Shown one piece after another: positions 17,437 to 27,101 of a stretch of DNA of 40,537 bases. The notes beneath the pieces were generated by a model. That model was not told where the DNA came from and did no database searches. It saw only the letters and a list, made by a program, of their open reading frames with translations. How positions within the stretch are numbered: the first letter of the stretch is position 1; each line of letters begins with the position of its first letter. The stretch is from Candidatus Sulfotelmatobacter sp. (lineage in GTDB: Bacteria; Acidobacteriota; Terriglobia; Terriglobales; Acidobacteriaceae): contig JASHQK010000615.1 in NCBI GenBank assembly GCA_030039195.1, positions 1-40,537 on the forward strand. The letters are read 5' to 3'. Both the position numbers and the translations under genes were made by a program.

Positions 17437-17474
17437 TGTGACTCTCATCACGACCTCCCGTGATTCGGCTCATC
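17437..17474 (+). promoter_or_regulatory. CRP-like site TGTGA-N6-TCACG, with a weaker second copy 22 bp on
   Basis: TGTGACTCTCATCACG (17437-17452) matches the CRP consensus at 9 of 10 fixed positions. A weaker copy, CGTGA-N6-TCATC, starts at 17459, exactly 22 bp (two helical turns) later. They lie 107 and 85 bp upstream of the tetraheme cytochrome gene, positions usual for activation. The N6 spacing fits a CRP-type rather than an FNR-type (N4) factor. Confidence 0.5.
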
Positions 17475-17559
17475 GCTCCTCAACCCAATCCACGGTATCT
17501 GAGATCACTGCGCAATTTCATGTCTGACGATTCCGCAGTCCGGCGCAGGGAAAACGACC

Positions 17560-18069
17560 GTGTTTAAGGACATCGAACACCTCGTCCGCCTCGCCGCTGT
17601 CATGTTGTTGGCGCTACTACTGTTCATCGTTTTTCGGGCTGCTGTTGTCCCCAAGAGCTTCGGTCAGTACGGACACTATCGCGGAGCTGCCATCGCCGAA
17701 ATTGCCTCCCGGCCTGTAGCCATTGCCGGCCGCGAAGTCTGCGAAGGCTGCCACACCGATGTGGCCGACCAGAAAAAACTCGGCAGCCACGTTGTTCTCT
17801 CCTGTGAAGCCTGCCACGGCGCCCAGGCCAAGCACGCGGACGATCCGGCCAATGTGACCCCTCCGAAACTCGACAGCGCAGTGGTCTGCGCCCGTTGCCA
17901 CGAAGCCAATAGCGCCAAGCCGAAAGCCTTCCCCCAAGTCGTAACGGCAGATCACTCCGGCGGCATCGCCTGCGACACGTGCCATCAGCCCCATAAACCC
18001 AATATCGAGGACACGCCAGCGCAATCAGCTAAGACCACTACTGGCAAGAGGACGGGGGCCAAGCCCTAA
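17560..18069 (+). CDS. Membrane-anchored tetraheme cytochrome c
   Basis: A 169-residue protein with an uncleaved-looking N-terminal membrane helix (about 9-29, then PKSFGQYG). Four heme-binding motifs follow: CEGCH (61-65), CEACH (82-86), CARCH (110-114) and CDTCH (138-142). Several non-motif His residues (for example in KLGSH, KHADD, ADHSGG and QPHKP) can be sixth ligands. The small NapC/NrfB-like size suggests an electron shuttle on the outer face of the inner membrane. The start is GTG with AGGGA upstream. Its TAA stop overlaps the next gene's ATG by one base, so the two are coupled. First gene of an Nrf/Psr-like module. Confidence 0.88.
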   Translation: MFKDIEHLVRLAAVMLLALLLFIVFRAAVVPKSFGQYGHYRGAAIAEIASRPVAIAGREVCEGCHTDVADQKKLGSHVVLSCEACHGAQAKHADDPANVTPPKLDSAVVCARCHEANSAKPKAFPQVVTADHSGGIACDTCHQPHKPNIEDTPAQSAKTTTGKRTGAKP

Positions 18070-18800
18070 TGGAGATCACGCGCCGCCACCTCCTCCTTTT
18101 GCTGCCCGCTGCCGCCGTGGCCTGGAAATACGTCGAGGCTGGCACGCCCGAAGCCGCGCCCAACTACAAGCTCACCGATCACTGGTGGTGCATGCTGATT
18201 GACATTCCCAAGTGCATCGGCTGTGGCAGCTGCGTCCGCGCCTGTGCAGAAGAAAACGATGTTCCCAACGGCTACTTCCGCACCTGGATCGAGCGCTATC
18301 ACGTCGCCGACTGGAAAAATGAACGCCCCGAAGTCTCGTCCCCCGATGGCGGCAAGGAAGGCTTCCCGGCTGGCGAAGTCGGCGACGGTAAGAACTTCTT
18401 CGTCCCCAAACTCTGCAACCACTGCGCCGACTCCCCCTGCACACAGGTCTGCCCCGTGGGCGCAACGTTCATGACGCCCGACGGCGTTGTCCTCGTCGAC
18501 AAGACCTACTGCCTCGGCTGCCGCTACTGTGTGCAGGCCTGTCCCTACGGATGCCGCTTCATCAATCCCAAGACTAATACCGCGGACAAATGCACGCTCT
18601 GTTATCACCGCATTACCAAAGGCTTGACCACGGCCTGCTGCGAAGTCTGCCCCACCGGCGCTCGTCAGCTCGCCGACCTGAAGAATCCAAAAGATCCGAT
18701 TCACGAGTTCCTGCGGACCCATGCCGTGCAGGTTCTGAAACCGCACATGGCAACCGGAGCAAAGGTTTATTACAACGGCATCGACGGATCAGTGAGGTGA
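18069..18800 (+). CDS. Four-cluster ferredoxin-like electron transfer protein (NrfC/DmsB/PsrB type)
   Basis: A 243-residue protein with cysteines for four 4Fe-4S clusters: CIGCGSCVRAC (Cys49-59), CNHCADSPCTQVCP (Cys116-128), CLGCRYCVQACP (Cys148-158) and CTLCYH...CCEVCP (Cys175-194). The N-terminus is a short TRRHLLLLLPAAAVAW segment, resembling a Tat signal or anchor. By family knowledge such subunits pass electrons between an NrfD-type quinol subunit and a periplasmic redox partner. Here the partner encoded next to it is the tetraheme cytochrome. No molybdopterin or NrfA-type catalytic subunit is in the window. Confidence 0.92.
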   Translation: MEITRRHLLLLLPAAAVAWKYVEAGTPEAAPNYKLTDHWWCMLIDIPKCIGCGSCVRACAEENDVPNGYFRTWIERYHVADWKNERPEVSSPDGGKEGFPAGEVGDGKNFFVPKLCNHCADSPCTQVCPVGATFMTPDGVVLVDKTYCLGCRYCVQACPYGCRFINPKTNTADKCTLCYHRITKGLTTACCEVCPTGARQLADLKNPKDPIHEFLRTHAVQVLKPHMATGAKVYYNGIDGSVR

Positions 18801-18821
18801 CTCTGTTCGTTTTGAGAGGCA

Positions 18822-18885
18822 GCGGCTGAAGCCGCGCTTTAGAGCGCGATAACCCATGCGGCTTTAGCCTTGAGGGATGCTAAAG
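18822..18885. repeat. REP-like palindromic cluster, last arm overlapping the nrfD ribosome site
   Basis: GCGGCT-GA-AGCCGC (18822-18835) overlaps CGCGCT-TTAG-AGCGCG (18833-18848). A third stem pairs CTTTAGC (18862-18868) with GCTAAAG (18879-18885). The right arm of the third covers the start of the AAAGGAGG ribosome site at 18882-18889. The first two look like a short interspersed palindrome; the third could regulate translation of the next gene. Confidence 0.5.
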
Positions 18886-18892
18886 GAGGCTC

Positions 18893-20092
18893 GTGCAAAT
18901 CCCAGTCGAAGGCTTTATGTATCCAAACGAGGTCGAACTCCAGTGGAGCGTCCTGATCGTTCTCTATCCCTTCCTTACGGGACTGGTGGCGGGCGCATTC
19001 ATCCTGGCGTCTCTCGAGCGCGTATTCCGCGTCGACGCCGTCAAACCCACCTATCGCCTTGCTCTGCTTACCGCGCTCTCGTTCCTGCTGGTCGCTCCGC
19101 TGCCGCTGCAGCTTCACCTCGGCCACCCCGAACGTTCCTACGAAATGTACTTGACCCCGCACCGCTCGTCGGCGATGGCCATGTTCGGCTTCGTCTATCT
19201 CTGGTACCTGATGGCCGTTCTTCTGCTGGAAATCTGGCTCGACTATCGCCGCGACATTGTTCAGAGATCCAAAACTTCGACCGGCCTCGTGCGTCTCATT
19301 TATCGGATCCTTACTCTTGGCTCCGACAACATCAGCGAACGCTCACTGCAGATTGATGAACGCGTCGGCTACTTCATCACCTTGATCGGCATCCCGTCCG
19401 CTTTCCTTCTCCACGGATACGTGGGCTTCATCTTCGGATCGGTAAAGGCCAACCCCTGGTGGTCGTCGCCGCTGATGCCGATCGTTTTCATTTTCTCGGC
19501 GATGGTCTCGGGCATCGCCGCCGTAATGTTGCTCTACATGCTCTCCAGTCGCCTCCGCCGAAAATCGATCGACATTCGCTGTCTCGACAAAATTGCGCAG
19601 TATCTGCTCTACACCTTCGTCATCGATTTCAGCCTCGAGATGCTCGACCTCCTTCAGCGCATCTACGAGGCCGATGAATCCTTTCGCAGCCTCGATTTCA
19701 TGGTGCACACGCGCCTCTGGACCTCCCAGGTCATCATTCAGATCTTGCTCGGAACCGTCACGCCGATCGCACTGCTCGGCCTGACCCAGAGCCTCAGACT
19801 CACCGACACCGTTCGCAAACGGGTCTACGCCGTCGCCGGATGCCTTACCGTCGTCGGCATTTTCGCTATGCGCTGGAACGTCGTCATTGGCGGCCAGTTG
19901 TTCTCCAAAAGCTTTCTCGGCTACACCACATACAAAATGGGCTTTGCCACCCGCGAAGGATTGTTGACCGCAATCATACTTATGCTTCTTCCCTTTGCAA
20001 TTCTGTGGGTCCTGGTCAAACTTCTGCCGCCCTGGCTGGACGCGGATTCCTTTCCCGCTTCCAGTTCAGTTCCGGCGCACGGAACCAACTAG
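18893..20092 (+). CDS. nrfD: NrfD/PsrC family quinol-interacting membrane subunit
   Basis: A 399-residue polytopic membrane protein with about nine or ten helices (for example LIVLYPFLTGLVAGAFILA, FVYLWYLMAVLLLEIWL, SPLMPIVFIFSAMVSGIAAV and ILLGTVTPIALLGL). The N-terminal helix followed by a GHPERSYEMYLTP stretch is typical of NrfD, which exchanges electrons with menaquinol through the adjacent Fe-S subunit. The start is GTG with AAAGGAGG at 18882-18889 (short 3-base spacer). ATG 18917 is an alternative. It follows the Fe-S gene after a 92-bp gap holding hairpins. The symbol marks the family; the physiological role is not known. Confidence 0.85.
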   Translation: MQIPVEGFMYPNEVELQWSVLIVLYPFLTGLVAGAFILASLERVFRVDAVKPTYRLALLTALSFLLVAPLPLQLHLGHPERSYEMYLTPHRSSAMAMFGFVYLWYLMAVLLLEIWLDYRRDIVQRSKTSTGLVRLIYRILTLGSDNISERSLQIDERVGYFITLIGIPSAFLLHGYVGFIFGSVKANPWWSSPLMPIVFIFSAMVSGIAAVMLLYMLSSRLRRKSIDIRCLDKIAQYLLYTFVIDFSLEMLDLLQRIYEADESFRSLDFMVHTRLWTSQVIIQILLGTVTPIALLGLTQSLRLTDTVRKRVYAVAGCLTVVGIFAMRWNVVIGGQLFSKSFLGYTTYKMGFATREGLLTAIILMLLPFAILWVLVKLLPPWLDADSFPASSSVPAHGTN

Positions 20093-20124
20093 CCTCGCTC
20101 GTTGGGGCAGATGCGGAGTAGCCC

Positions 20125-21867
20125 ATGCCGCAAGCGGTTGACAGCATCACGTCGGTGTTAGAGCAAATGAGCCAGCATCTGCGCGAGCTGGAATGCCGCG
20201 TCGCCGTGCTCGAATCCCGCGCCGAACAAGCCCAACAGTCGCAACCTGCCGGGCCGCAACTTGTGGTTGGTCCGCCGGAACCCCCGCGCCCCCCCGCCAC
20301 CTGGCACGGATTCTCTCCTGTGGAAACGCCGAGTGGCGCCGTGGCAATTATAGGCAAGGCGGTACTCGGTATCGCGGGAGCTTACCTCCTCCGCGTTGTC
20401 GCGGAGTCTGGCGCTGTTCCGAAGTTGCTAGTGCTTTTTGCGGCGATCCTTTACGCGTGTGGCTGGATGCTTTGGGCCGCTCACACTCACGCGGCGAATC
20501 GCTTCGCCAGCGCGACCTACGCAGTCACCTCCGCGACGATTCTCGCGCCCCTGCTGTGGGAATCAACCGTCCGGTTCCAAGTGCTCTCGCCGGCCCTTGC
20601 GGCCGCCATGCTCGTCGCCTACGTGGCACTGTCGCTGGTGCTCGCATGGCAGCGCGAATTGCAACTGATTCCATGGATCGCGACTCTGTCCTCTGTATTC
20701 GTTGCTATAGCCCTGATTATTGAAACCCACGACCTCGTTCCTCTGACCGCCGCCCTGCTGGCGGTCGCTCTCGCCACCGAAGCCGACGCCTGCCTTGGAC
20801 ATCGGCTGACTCTGCGCGCCATCCCCGCCTTGGCCGCCGACTTCGCCGTCTGGCTGCTCGTATCGATTTTGGCCTCATCAGAAACTGTTCCTGAGGCGTA
20901 TCACCCCGCTACTCCGGCGACGATCGCTCTATTGTGCTTTCTCTTGCTTGCCATCTACGGCGGCAGCATCGGCATTCGTAGCTTCGCGTTACGCCATCGC
21001 ATGACAGTGCTTGAGATCGTGCAAGGCATCTTGGCTTGCGGCCTGGCATCGTTCGGAGTCATGCAGGCCACGAACAACGCGATTGCGCCGGCGCTCGGCA
21101 TTTTGTTCCTGCTGTTCGCCGCCGTTTGCTACTGGGGCACGCTCTCGCGCTTCAGCAGCGAAGACCACAGTCGCAATCGCCGCGTCAGCGCTACCTGGGC
21201 GGCAGCGCTTTCGTTGGGGGCGAGCTTTCTGCTTTTTCCTGTGAAGCTGCAGATCCCGTTCTTATGCCTCGCAGCCGTAGCATCGGCATGGGTCTACGGT
21301 CGCTCGCGTAAGCTGAGTCTGGGGGTACAAGCGTCACTCTATTTTGCTGCGGCCGCCGCAGTATCGCCGCTTCCGACTTATGTCGCTGGCTCTTTGGCGG
21401 GAAATGTCCCAGCCGCGCCGGGTTGGCTCATGCTGGCTGTCACCATGACGAGTGTGCTCTTTTACGCCTTCGGGTGGCGCGTTGCCGAAGATCAGCGGGC
21501 TCACCGCTTGCTCTGGGCTCTGCCTGCAGCCGTCGTTGGATTCGTCGGCGCTGCTCTGGCTGTTGCCGCGATCGTGTGGCTTGCCGTCGGCCGCGTGGAA
21601 TTGGCCGCCTCGACTTTGTCCGGGGTCCGCACCATCGTCAATTGCGTTCTGGCTCTCGTTTTCGCAATTCTCGGTTCGCGCGGGAAGCGCATCGAATTGA
21701 TTTGGCTCGCCTACGCCGCTGTCGCCTTCGGCACTCTGAAACTGTTGTTCGAGGATCTCCGCTTCGGCAACGCCGCCTCGCTGGTGGTCTCGCTTCTGTT
21801 TTACGGACTTATCCTGATTCTCCTGCCGCGTCTGACCAGGAGCCGTGTGCTCTCGCCGGGCCAATGA
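20125..21867 (+). CDS. Large multi-pass membrane protein (DUF2339-like)
   Basis: A 580-residue protein. The first 40 residues are a short coiled coil (LEQMSQHLRELECRVAVLESRA), then a Pro-rich linker. From about residue 70 to the end there is an almost unbroken series of hydrophobic helices, around 15 or more. This layout, coiled coil then many helices, matches DUF2339 predicted membrane proteins, though those are often longer. No catalytic motif is visible. GGAG seven bases before the ATG supports the start. It follows the NrfD gene by 32 bp and is very likely co-transcribed, so it may assist assembly or act as an extra membrane component of the redox module. Function unknown. Confidence 0.65.
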   Translation: MPQAVDSITSVLEQMSQHLRELECRVAVLESRAEQAQQSQPAGPQLVVGPPEPPRPPATWHGFSPVETPSGAVAIIGKAVLGIAGAYLLRVVAESGAVPKLLVLFAAILYACGWMLWAAHTHAANRFASATYAVTSATILAPLLWESTVRFQVLSPALAAAMLVAYVALSLVLAWQRELQLIPWIATLSSVFVAIALIIETHDLVPLTAALLAVALATEADACLGHRLTLRAIPALAADFAVWLLVSILASSETVPEAYHPATPATIALLCFLLLAIYGGSIGIRSFALRHRMTVLEIVQGILACGLASFGVMQATNNAIAPALGILFLLFAAVCYWGTLSRFSSEDHSRNRRVSATWAAALSLGASFLLFPVKLQIPFLCLAAVASAWVYGRSRKLSLGVQASLYFAAAAAVSPLPTYVAGSLAGNVPAAPGWLMLAVTMTSVLFYAFGWRVAEDQRAHRLLWALPAAVVGFVGAALAVAAIVWLAVGRVELAASTLSGVRTIVNCVLALVFAILGSRGKRIELIWLAYAAVAFGTLKLLFEDLRFGNAASLVVSLLFYGLILILLPRLTRSRVLSPGQ

Positions 21868-21952
21868 TCCCGCGTAGCGTAGGGCATTTTGTCGATGCGG
21901 AGCCTGATATAAAGCGACGAAATAAGGTCTATGTGTCAGCCCAGAGCCGGAA

Positions 21953-22330
21953 TTAGGCAGGCTTGCGGCGGTTCCGATTTGGCGGACGCGGTGTCTCAGG
22001 TGCGGTCACAAACTTGTGGGCCATGCCGAGCAAGTCCCTCAAGATATCGGGGGTGACGTGGGACAGGCGAACCAGCACGGTCGTGTAGTTGAGGTAGTGG
22101 TCGGTCACGTAGTAAACATCGGGAGCGGCGGCGAGCAATTCAGCGCGGTCATCCAAGCCAACGCGAACCGCAAGCGAACCCGGCTCAGCCGAACGATGAG
22201 TAGGTATGCACACCAAGAGTTTTCCCCGAACTTTGAGCGCGGGTGAACCGTACGCAGTGCTCTCCTCTACGCCGGGCAACGCCAAGCCGATCTTCCGTAC
22301 TGTATCGAAGTTAATTGTGCTTCTCGGCAT
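21953..22330 (-). CDS. MmcQ/YjbR family protein
   Basis: A 125-residue cytoplasmic protein with the YjbR fold pattern: FDTVRKIGLALPGVEESTAYG, then PALKVRGKLLVCI, RVGLDDRAELLAAAPDVYYVTDHY and VRLSHVTPDILRDLLGMAHKFV. The family has a double-wing, CyaY-like fold and is often called DNA-binding, but its function is not established. It ends in a basic tail (PPNRNRRKPA). It lies 47 bp downstream of the kinase-TPR gene on the same strand and converges with the membrane protein gene across an 85-bp gap holding no obvious terminator. Confidence 0.85.
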   Translation of the reverse strand: MPRSTINFDTVRKIGLALPGVEESTAYGSPALKVRGKLLVCIPTHRSAEPGSLAVRVGLDDRAELLAAAPDVYYVTDHYLNYTTVLVRLSHVTPDILRDLLGMAHKFVTAPETPRPPNRNRRKPA

Positions 22331-22377
22331 GGGCGAATGCGATTATCGGCAAGAACAAGAACCTTTTCAAGGCAGGC

Positions 22378-25263
22378 CTATTGCAGCTTCGCATACTCGG
22401 CTTGGACTTGCTTCAGGATGGGGATGTCGGGGTCGGCGTCTTTCCAGAGGGCGAGGAAGTCCTTGTAGGCTCCGAGCGCCCGGGCGCGGGCGGCATCGGC
22501 ATCTGCGCCCGACGAGTTCTTCGCCTGCAGCGCGTTTGCCCGCGCCACGCCCAGATGCGACAACGCTCCCGTCCAGCAGTTCCAGACGATGCCGCTGTGA
22601 TCGAGGATCTTCTGGAACTCAGCGGCAGCTTCCTTGCCCTGCCCCGCCGCCAGATATGCCTCGCCGCGAATGTACGTGTGGTAGAGGCAGGAAATATTGG
22701 CGACGAAAGCAACCTGCCCAAATTCGATCGGCGTAGCAGCAGTTTGCAAACTGTCAAGGGCGCGAAGCGGAGCATCGCGATTGAGTGCCAATTGCGCCTT
22801 AATCGCAGGAAGCCAGAGAGACTGTACCTGCGTGTCCAGCGGGAAGCGCTTGTTCAAGTCTCCACCCAGCGATTCCGCCTGTCCCGCGTCGCCCGCCATC
22901 GCAAAGGTCAGAGCCGCTTCCAGTTCAACGCCCTGGCTCGACGGATCAAGCTTTAAGCCTTGTGCTGCTACTCGCCGCGCATCGCGCGCGTTGCCAAAAG
23001 CGGCTTCCCGCAAAGCCGAATTCTCCAGCCATGTTGCCGCAACCTCCTTATTGTCAACTCGTATTGCAGAGCCCACAGCCCGTTGGGTCCACACCCGTGC
23101 CCCGGCAAGATGACCGCTGTATGCGTCCGTGTCGGATGCGAGCGAAAATCCAAAGTTCTCTTCCGGCTTACCGCCAAACCACTGCTGTTGTTCCGTCATG
23201 CTGGTCGAATCCGCGTTGAGGAAGGCTAGAGCATACAGAACGTTGTGAAGAATGAAGTTATCGAGCCTTCGCGCCTGCGCCTGTTGAACAAGCTGTTGCG
23301 CTTCGTCAAAATGGTGCAAAGCAAGCAGGCTATTGGCGAGCTGAACGTAAGCCCACTCTGAACCGAGGCGGAAGCTCTCGTGGCATGCTTCCATGGCCTT
23401 CTCGTATTGTCCGAGCTCGTTGTAGAGGTTGCACAGATTGGTATAGGGCACGCTCGACCGTGGGTAGCTCGCAATCCATCTCTGATAGGTTTGTGCCGCT
23501 TCATTCAATTCGCCGGTTACTGTTTCGTAATAAGGAGCGTTGATGGCTAACTCTTCCTGCTCGCTGGCATGTTCCCGTAACTGGAATGCCTTGCTGCGGT
23601 ATTCGCGGGCGCGTTCCAGCTCACCCAATGCATAGTAATCATTACCCAGAGCCACATACGCCATCGCAAAACTGGGATCGAGTTCGATGGCTCGTTGGTG
23701 GTAAGGCAGAGCGGCGGAAGGGCCTTTCTCGAGAGAAAACTTGGTGCCAAGACTGAAAGCTTGCAGAGCTTCGAGCGAAGACGTGGTGGCTTGCGCCAGC
23801 GGAACATCGAGCTTCTGCACGGTTGCCAGCGATTCGCCTAACTCACTGCGCAGCTTAGATGCTGCCTCGCCCAATGAGTCCAGTACTTTCTCCTTGCCCC
23901 TTGCCGTGGCCTGCTCCTGCGCCAGGACGTCCCCAGTCTGGCAATTCACGACTTTTAGGCCCAGCACATATTCGCTGCCCAAACTTCCAATCGCTCCCTC
24001 AACATAGGCTTTGCAGCCCACCCGCTGACAAAGCTCGCGGGTAACGTCGGGCGTCAGCTTGGTATTAGGTGGTCGCGTCATCAGTTTTAACGTTGCCGTA
24101 ACTTTGTCGTCGGAGAGCACATTGAGAAAAGGAGATTGCCGCAAAGAAACCGTAAGAGCCGTCTTGAGTGTGTCATCGAAGACTGGGTCGCCTGTGGTAT
24201 TAGCGAAGTCCGCAAGAACAATCTCGTCTTTCTCGCTAAGCTTGGGAGTGCGATGAAAATACTTGTCGCCGGCGATAACGGCTAGGATGACCAGCGCCAC
24301 CGCTCCAATTATCCAAGCTGATCGCGCGCTGCGCCCAGCAGGCGGGATCTCCACCGCAGCCGACTTGTTCGAGTCCGTATCACGCTTCAGCCGTTGCAGG
24401 TCGGTGCGAATATCAGCAGAGTGTTGGTAGCGCAGGTTTCTGTCTTTCTCCAGGCACTTATTGATGATCCGTTCCATCTCGGACGGCAAGTCGGGATTCA
24501 GCCGTACTGGCGAAATGGGCGCTCGTTCCAGAATGGCGTTAAAGATGACTCCTGTGCTTTCGCCCCGGAAAGGCATCACTCCCGTTACCATCTCATAGAG
24601 AACGGCACCGAAGGAGAAGAGGTCTGTGCGTTCGTCCAGTTCCTTAGCTCGGACTTGCTCGGGCGACATGTAGGCAACGGTTCCGGGGGCCGTTCCCCGA
24701 CTCGTCAATTCGTCGGCACTCGGGTCGGTTGGTTGGGTAGACTCCGTTGCTGCTCCTATCGCTGAATTCTTCCTCGGAGTTACTTTTGCCAGTCCGAAAT
24801 CCAGAATCTTCGCATGATCTCGCTTGGTCACGAAGATGTTGGCGGGCTTGATGTCGCGGTGAACAATTCCTTGCGCGTGCGCTGCGTCGAGTGCGTCGGT
24901 GATCTCAATGGCGAGGGAGAGAATCAAATCCGTTTCCATCGGGCGGCTGCCGATGCGATGCTTGAGCGTCATGCCGTCCAGAAATTCCATGACGATGAAG
25001 GGCTGCCCATTATGCTTGCCGATCTCGTAAATGGTGCAGATGTTCGGGTGATTCAACGCCGAGGCAGCCTTGGCCTCCCGCTGGAAGCGGCTGAGCGCCT
25101 GCGGGTCCTGCGCCACATCATCGGGCAGGAATTTGAGCGCGACGAAGCGGTCGAGGTCGATGTCGTGCGCCTTGTAGACAACACCCATTCCTCCACCACC
25201 GAGTTTTTCGGTGATGCGATAGTGCGAGATGGTCTGCCCGATGAGCGGGGACTGAGGAGCCAT
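22378..25263 (-). CDS. PknB-type Ser/Thr protein kinase with periplasmic TPR region
   Basis: A 961-residue membrane kinase. The kinase domain (about 15-290) has the glycine loop [12 protein letters not shown], Lys44 in [14 protein letters not shown] (His135-Asp137) and DFGLAK (155-160), all intact. An [12 protein letters not shown] activation segment is also present. One membrane helix lies at about 315-333. Outside the membrane is a domain starting [18 protein letters not shown], as in acidobacterial TPR kinases (TolB-like). A long TPR array follows from about 500 to 950. It ends [20 protein letters not shown]. The topology suggests periplasmic signals are relayed to cytoplasmic substrates, not identified here. 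A degraded copy of this gene's 3' end lies at 36434-36519. Confidence 0.93.
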   Translation of the reverse strand: MAPQSPLIGQTISHYRITEKLGGGGMGVVYKAHDIDLDRFVALKFLPDDVAQDPQALSRFQREAKAASALNHPNICTIYEIGKHNGQPFIVMEFLDGMTLKHRIGSRPMETDLILSLAIEITDALDAAHAQGIVHRDIKPANIFVTKRDHAKILDFGLAKVTPRKNSAIGAATESTQPTDPSADELTSRGTAPGTVAYMSPEQVRAKELDERTDLFSFGAVLYEMVTGVMPFRGESTGVIFNAILERAPISPVRLNPDLPSEMERIINKCLEKDRNLRYQHSADIRTDLQRLKRDTDSNKSAAVEIPPAGRSARSAWIIGAVALVILAVIAGDKYFHRTPKLSEKDEIVLADFANTTGDPVFDDTLKTALTVSLRQSPFLNVLSDDKVTATLKLMTRPPNTKLTPDVTRELCQRVGCKAYVEGAIGSLGSEYVLGLKVVNCQTGDVLAQEQATARGKEKVLDSLGEAASKLRSELGESLATVQKLDVPLAQATTSSLEALQAFSLGTKFSLEKGPSAALPYHQRAIELDPSFAMAYVALGNDYYALGELERAREYRSKAFQLREHASEQEELAINAPYYETVTGELNEAAQTYQRWIASYPRSSVPYTNLCNLYNELGQYEKAMEACHESFRLGSEWAYVQLANSLLALHHFDEAQQLVQQAQARRLDNFILHNVLYALAFLNADSTSMTEQQQWFGGKPEENFGFSLASDTDAYSGHLAGARVWTQRAVGSAIRVDNKEVAATWLENSALREAAFGNARDARRVAAQGLKLDPSSQGVELEAALTFAMAGDAGQAESLGGDLNKRFPLDTQVQSLWLPAIKAQLALNRDAPLRALDSLQTAATPIEFGQVAFVANISCLYHTYIRGEAYLAAGQGKEAAAEFQKILDHSGIVWNCWTGALSHLGVARANALQAKNSSGADADAARARALGAYKDFLALWKDADPDIPILKQVQAEYAKLQ

Positions 25264-25412
25264 TGGCGGGAAATGTTAGGTCGGAGGACGAGAAAGGTCA
25301 ATGTCGAGAATTGCAAGGTCACGGATGTAACGGGGTACTTCGAGTCCTCGCGAAAACGTGAAACGGGTTTCCAGGCTTGACCCCTCTGAGTTTCCGAACC
25401 CAAGCCCAACTC

Positions 25413-26432
25413 CTAGTTCTCGTTTCCACCCCCGTGGGTTTGGCGGCAGACCTTGCAAAACGTCGGTGGTTCTGTGTTGTCCACATGATGCCGCACCGGT
25501 TTTACCGTCTTAAGATAGGCAAACATCGCGCCAATGTCCTCGTCCGTCATCCCGCGGTAGGTGTGCCAAGGCATGATCTGGTTGAGCTTCCGTGCGCCGA
25601 CAAACCCCGTGCGGATTGACTCGGTGAACATGGCTTGATCATAGTAAGAGATCCCCGATTGGTCAGGAGTGATGTTGGCGCTCGCCACACGGCCCCATGG
25701 GCCGTCAAGAATGAATCCGCCGGCAAAATCCAGGCCCGCCACCGGATGCCCGTGTGCGTCTTGCGGCGTGTGGCAGTCCGTGCATCCAGCCACCGTCACC
25801 AAGTATTTTCCACGCTTTTCAGGAGTCGAAACATCTGGTTCAGGCACGGTTGAGTCTAGCGGCTCGGGAACGGTGCGGATCAGGTACTTCACTGGAAAAA
25901 TCAACTGCGTCGTCGGCCGCTGTTTGTGCACGGCAGGCAACGACCTTAGGTATACGATGACCGATGCCAGGTCTTCGTCAGACATGTGGCGGAAATCCAA
26001 GTACGGCATAAACGGAAACAACGCCCGGCCATCGTGGCTAACACCCTCGCGGATGGCGCGTGCCAGTTGATCGTCGCTCCAGTTCCCCGCGCCCGTTTCG
26101 ACATCGGGAGTGATATTCGGCGCATACACCTTTCCGGGGAAACCCTTGAGCAGATTCATGTCCTGGCCCACGCCGAGCGTGTTGGGCAGTATAGGCGCAC
26201 CGTGTGCTGTCCAATCGTGTTCTGCGTGGCAACCCATGCAATCACACACGTGCTGGACCAGATACTCGCCGCGCGCTAAGCGTTCCGGTGTGCTCTGAAA
26301 CTTCTGTGCCGTGAGCGGGCGCGCCTTAGGCCCGATAAACGGACGCCATCCGATGGTAAACGTGATCCCTGCGGCCAAAACGAGCACCAACACGGCGAAT
26401 ACCACGCCCACCGTCTTTACAAGTTTGTACAT
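25413..26432 (-). CDS. Membrane-anchored diheme cytochrome c
   Basis: A 339-residue protein with an N-terminal membrane helix (about 6-27) and two cytochrome c domains. Heme motifs are CMGCH (65-69) and CTDCH (217-221). Met142 (FPFMPYLD) and Met287 (QIMPWH) are likely axial ligands. The APNITPD repeats mark the usual two-domain family found with alcohol or aldehyde dehydrogenases and in respiratory chains. The C-terminus carries CKVCR (326-330), a heme-like motif with Arg in place of His. ATG 26432 with GGAGGG upstream is preferred; the frame stays open to 26585. No dehydrogenase is encoded next to it. Confidence 0.88.
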   Translation of the reverse strand: MYKLVKTVGVVFAVLVLVLAAGITFTIGWRPFIGPKARPLTAQKFQSTPERLARGEYLVQHVCDCMGCHAEHDWTAHGAPILPNTLGVGQDMNLLKGFPGKVYAPNITPDVETGAGNWSDDQLARAIREGVSHDGRALFPFMPYLDFRHMSDEDLASVIVYLRSLPAVHKQRPTTQLIFPVKYLIRTVPEPLDSTVPEPDVSTPEKRGKYLVTVAGCTDCHTPQDAHGHPVAGLDFAGGFILDGPWGRVASANITPDQSGISYYDQAMFTESIRTGFVGARKLNQIMPWHTYRGMTDEDIGAMFAYLKTVKPVRHHVDNTEPPTFCKVCRQTHGGGNEN

Positions 26433-26526
26433 CCTGGAACCCTCCTGCGTGCTTTCGCGTACCCGGCTTTGGCTTGCTTCAGGACAGATGCCGCTTTCCG
26501 AGCGCGCGGGCCTACGCCCGTGCCGC

Positions 26527-26910
26527 TCATGCAGCTTCCGCCGATTTCTTCGCCGGCGCAAGCACGATAAGCGCGATACCAACAATAACCAGCGCGGGTA
26601 TATCGCCCAGCAGGTGACCGTGTTCGCTCGGATTACGGAATGCTTGCACCGTCATAATCGCGGCATGAACGAGGCTCGACCACGCCGTGAAAGCAATCAG
26701 GCTGCGATTCGCTGACGGATTACGGGATGCAAGCAGCAGGAAGATTCCCAGCGTGGCATACACGCCGAGAATCATCTGCTCGTATTCAGGCTGGTTCGGT
26801 TGCCATCGCCAACCGCGCGGCCAAAGGTACATCATCAGCGGATAAACGCCGAACAAAAAGATCAACCCCACAACGACCAGCACGCCCTTGAGCACTGACT
26901 CCCGATTCAT
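26527..26910 (-). CDS. Small four-helix membrane protein (DUF6632-like)
   Basis: A 127-residue protein with four hydrophobic helices (about 8-29, 45-62, 68-90 and 103-119). The stretch MILGVYATLGIFLLLASRNP and the SLVHAAIMTVQAF...GHLLGDIPAL segment recall DUF6632 proteins common in soil bacteria; the family name is from memory. No function is known. AGGGGGAC before the ATG supports the start. It is divergent from the FG-GAP lipoprotein and 94 bp upstream of the diheme cytochrome start on the same strand. Confidence 0.65.
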   Translation of the reverse strand: MNRESVLKGVLVVVGLIFLFGVYPLMMYLWPRGWRWQPNQPEYEQMILGVYATLGIFLLLASRNPSANRSLIAFTAWSSLVHAAIMTVQAFRNPSEHGHLLGDIPALVIVGIALIVLAPAKKSAEAA

Positions 26911-27101
26911 GGTGTCCCCCTATGGAAAGGCTGATGTGCGATCAATGGGAGGGAATGTTAGGCGGTGCAGGAACAAACGTCAATTTGCTGCGCTCGATTT
27001 TGGGGTTCTCAAATTCGCCAGGATTAGCGCATGGCATCCTGATTGGAAATGCCCCGCGATTGATACTGTGCCATACTTCCTTTGACTGCTGGGAGGGGCC
27101 A

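Noticed and set aside
17180-17473. Small minus-strand frame in the divergent promoter region
   Set aside because: It has no ribosome site or family features and overlaps the 11-bp repeats and CRP-like sites.
18066-18746. Minus-strand open frame opposite the Fe-S subunit
   Set aside because: It is antisense to a protein with sixteen cluster cysteines and resembles no family.
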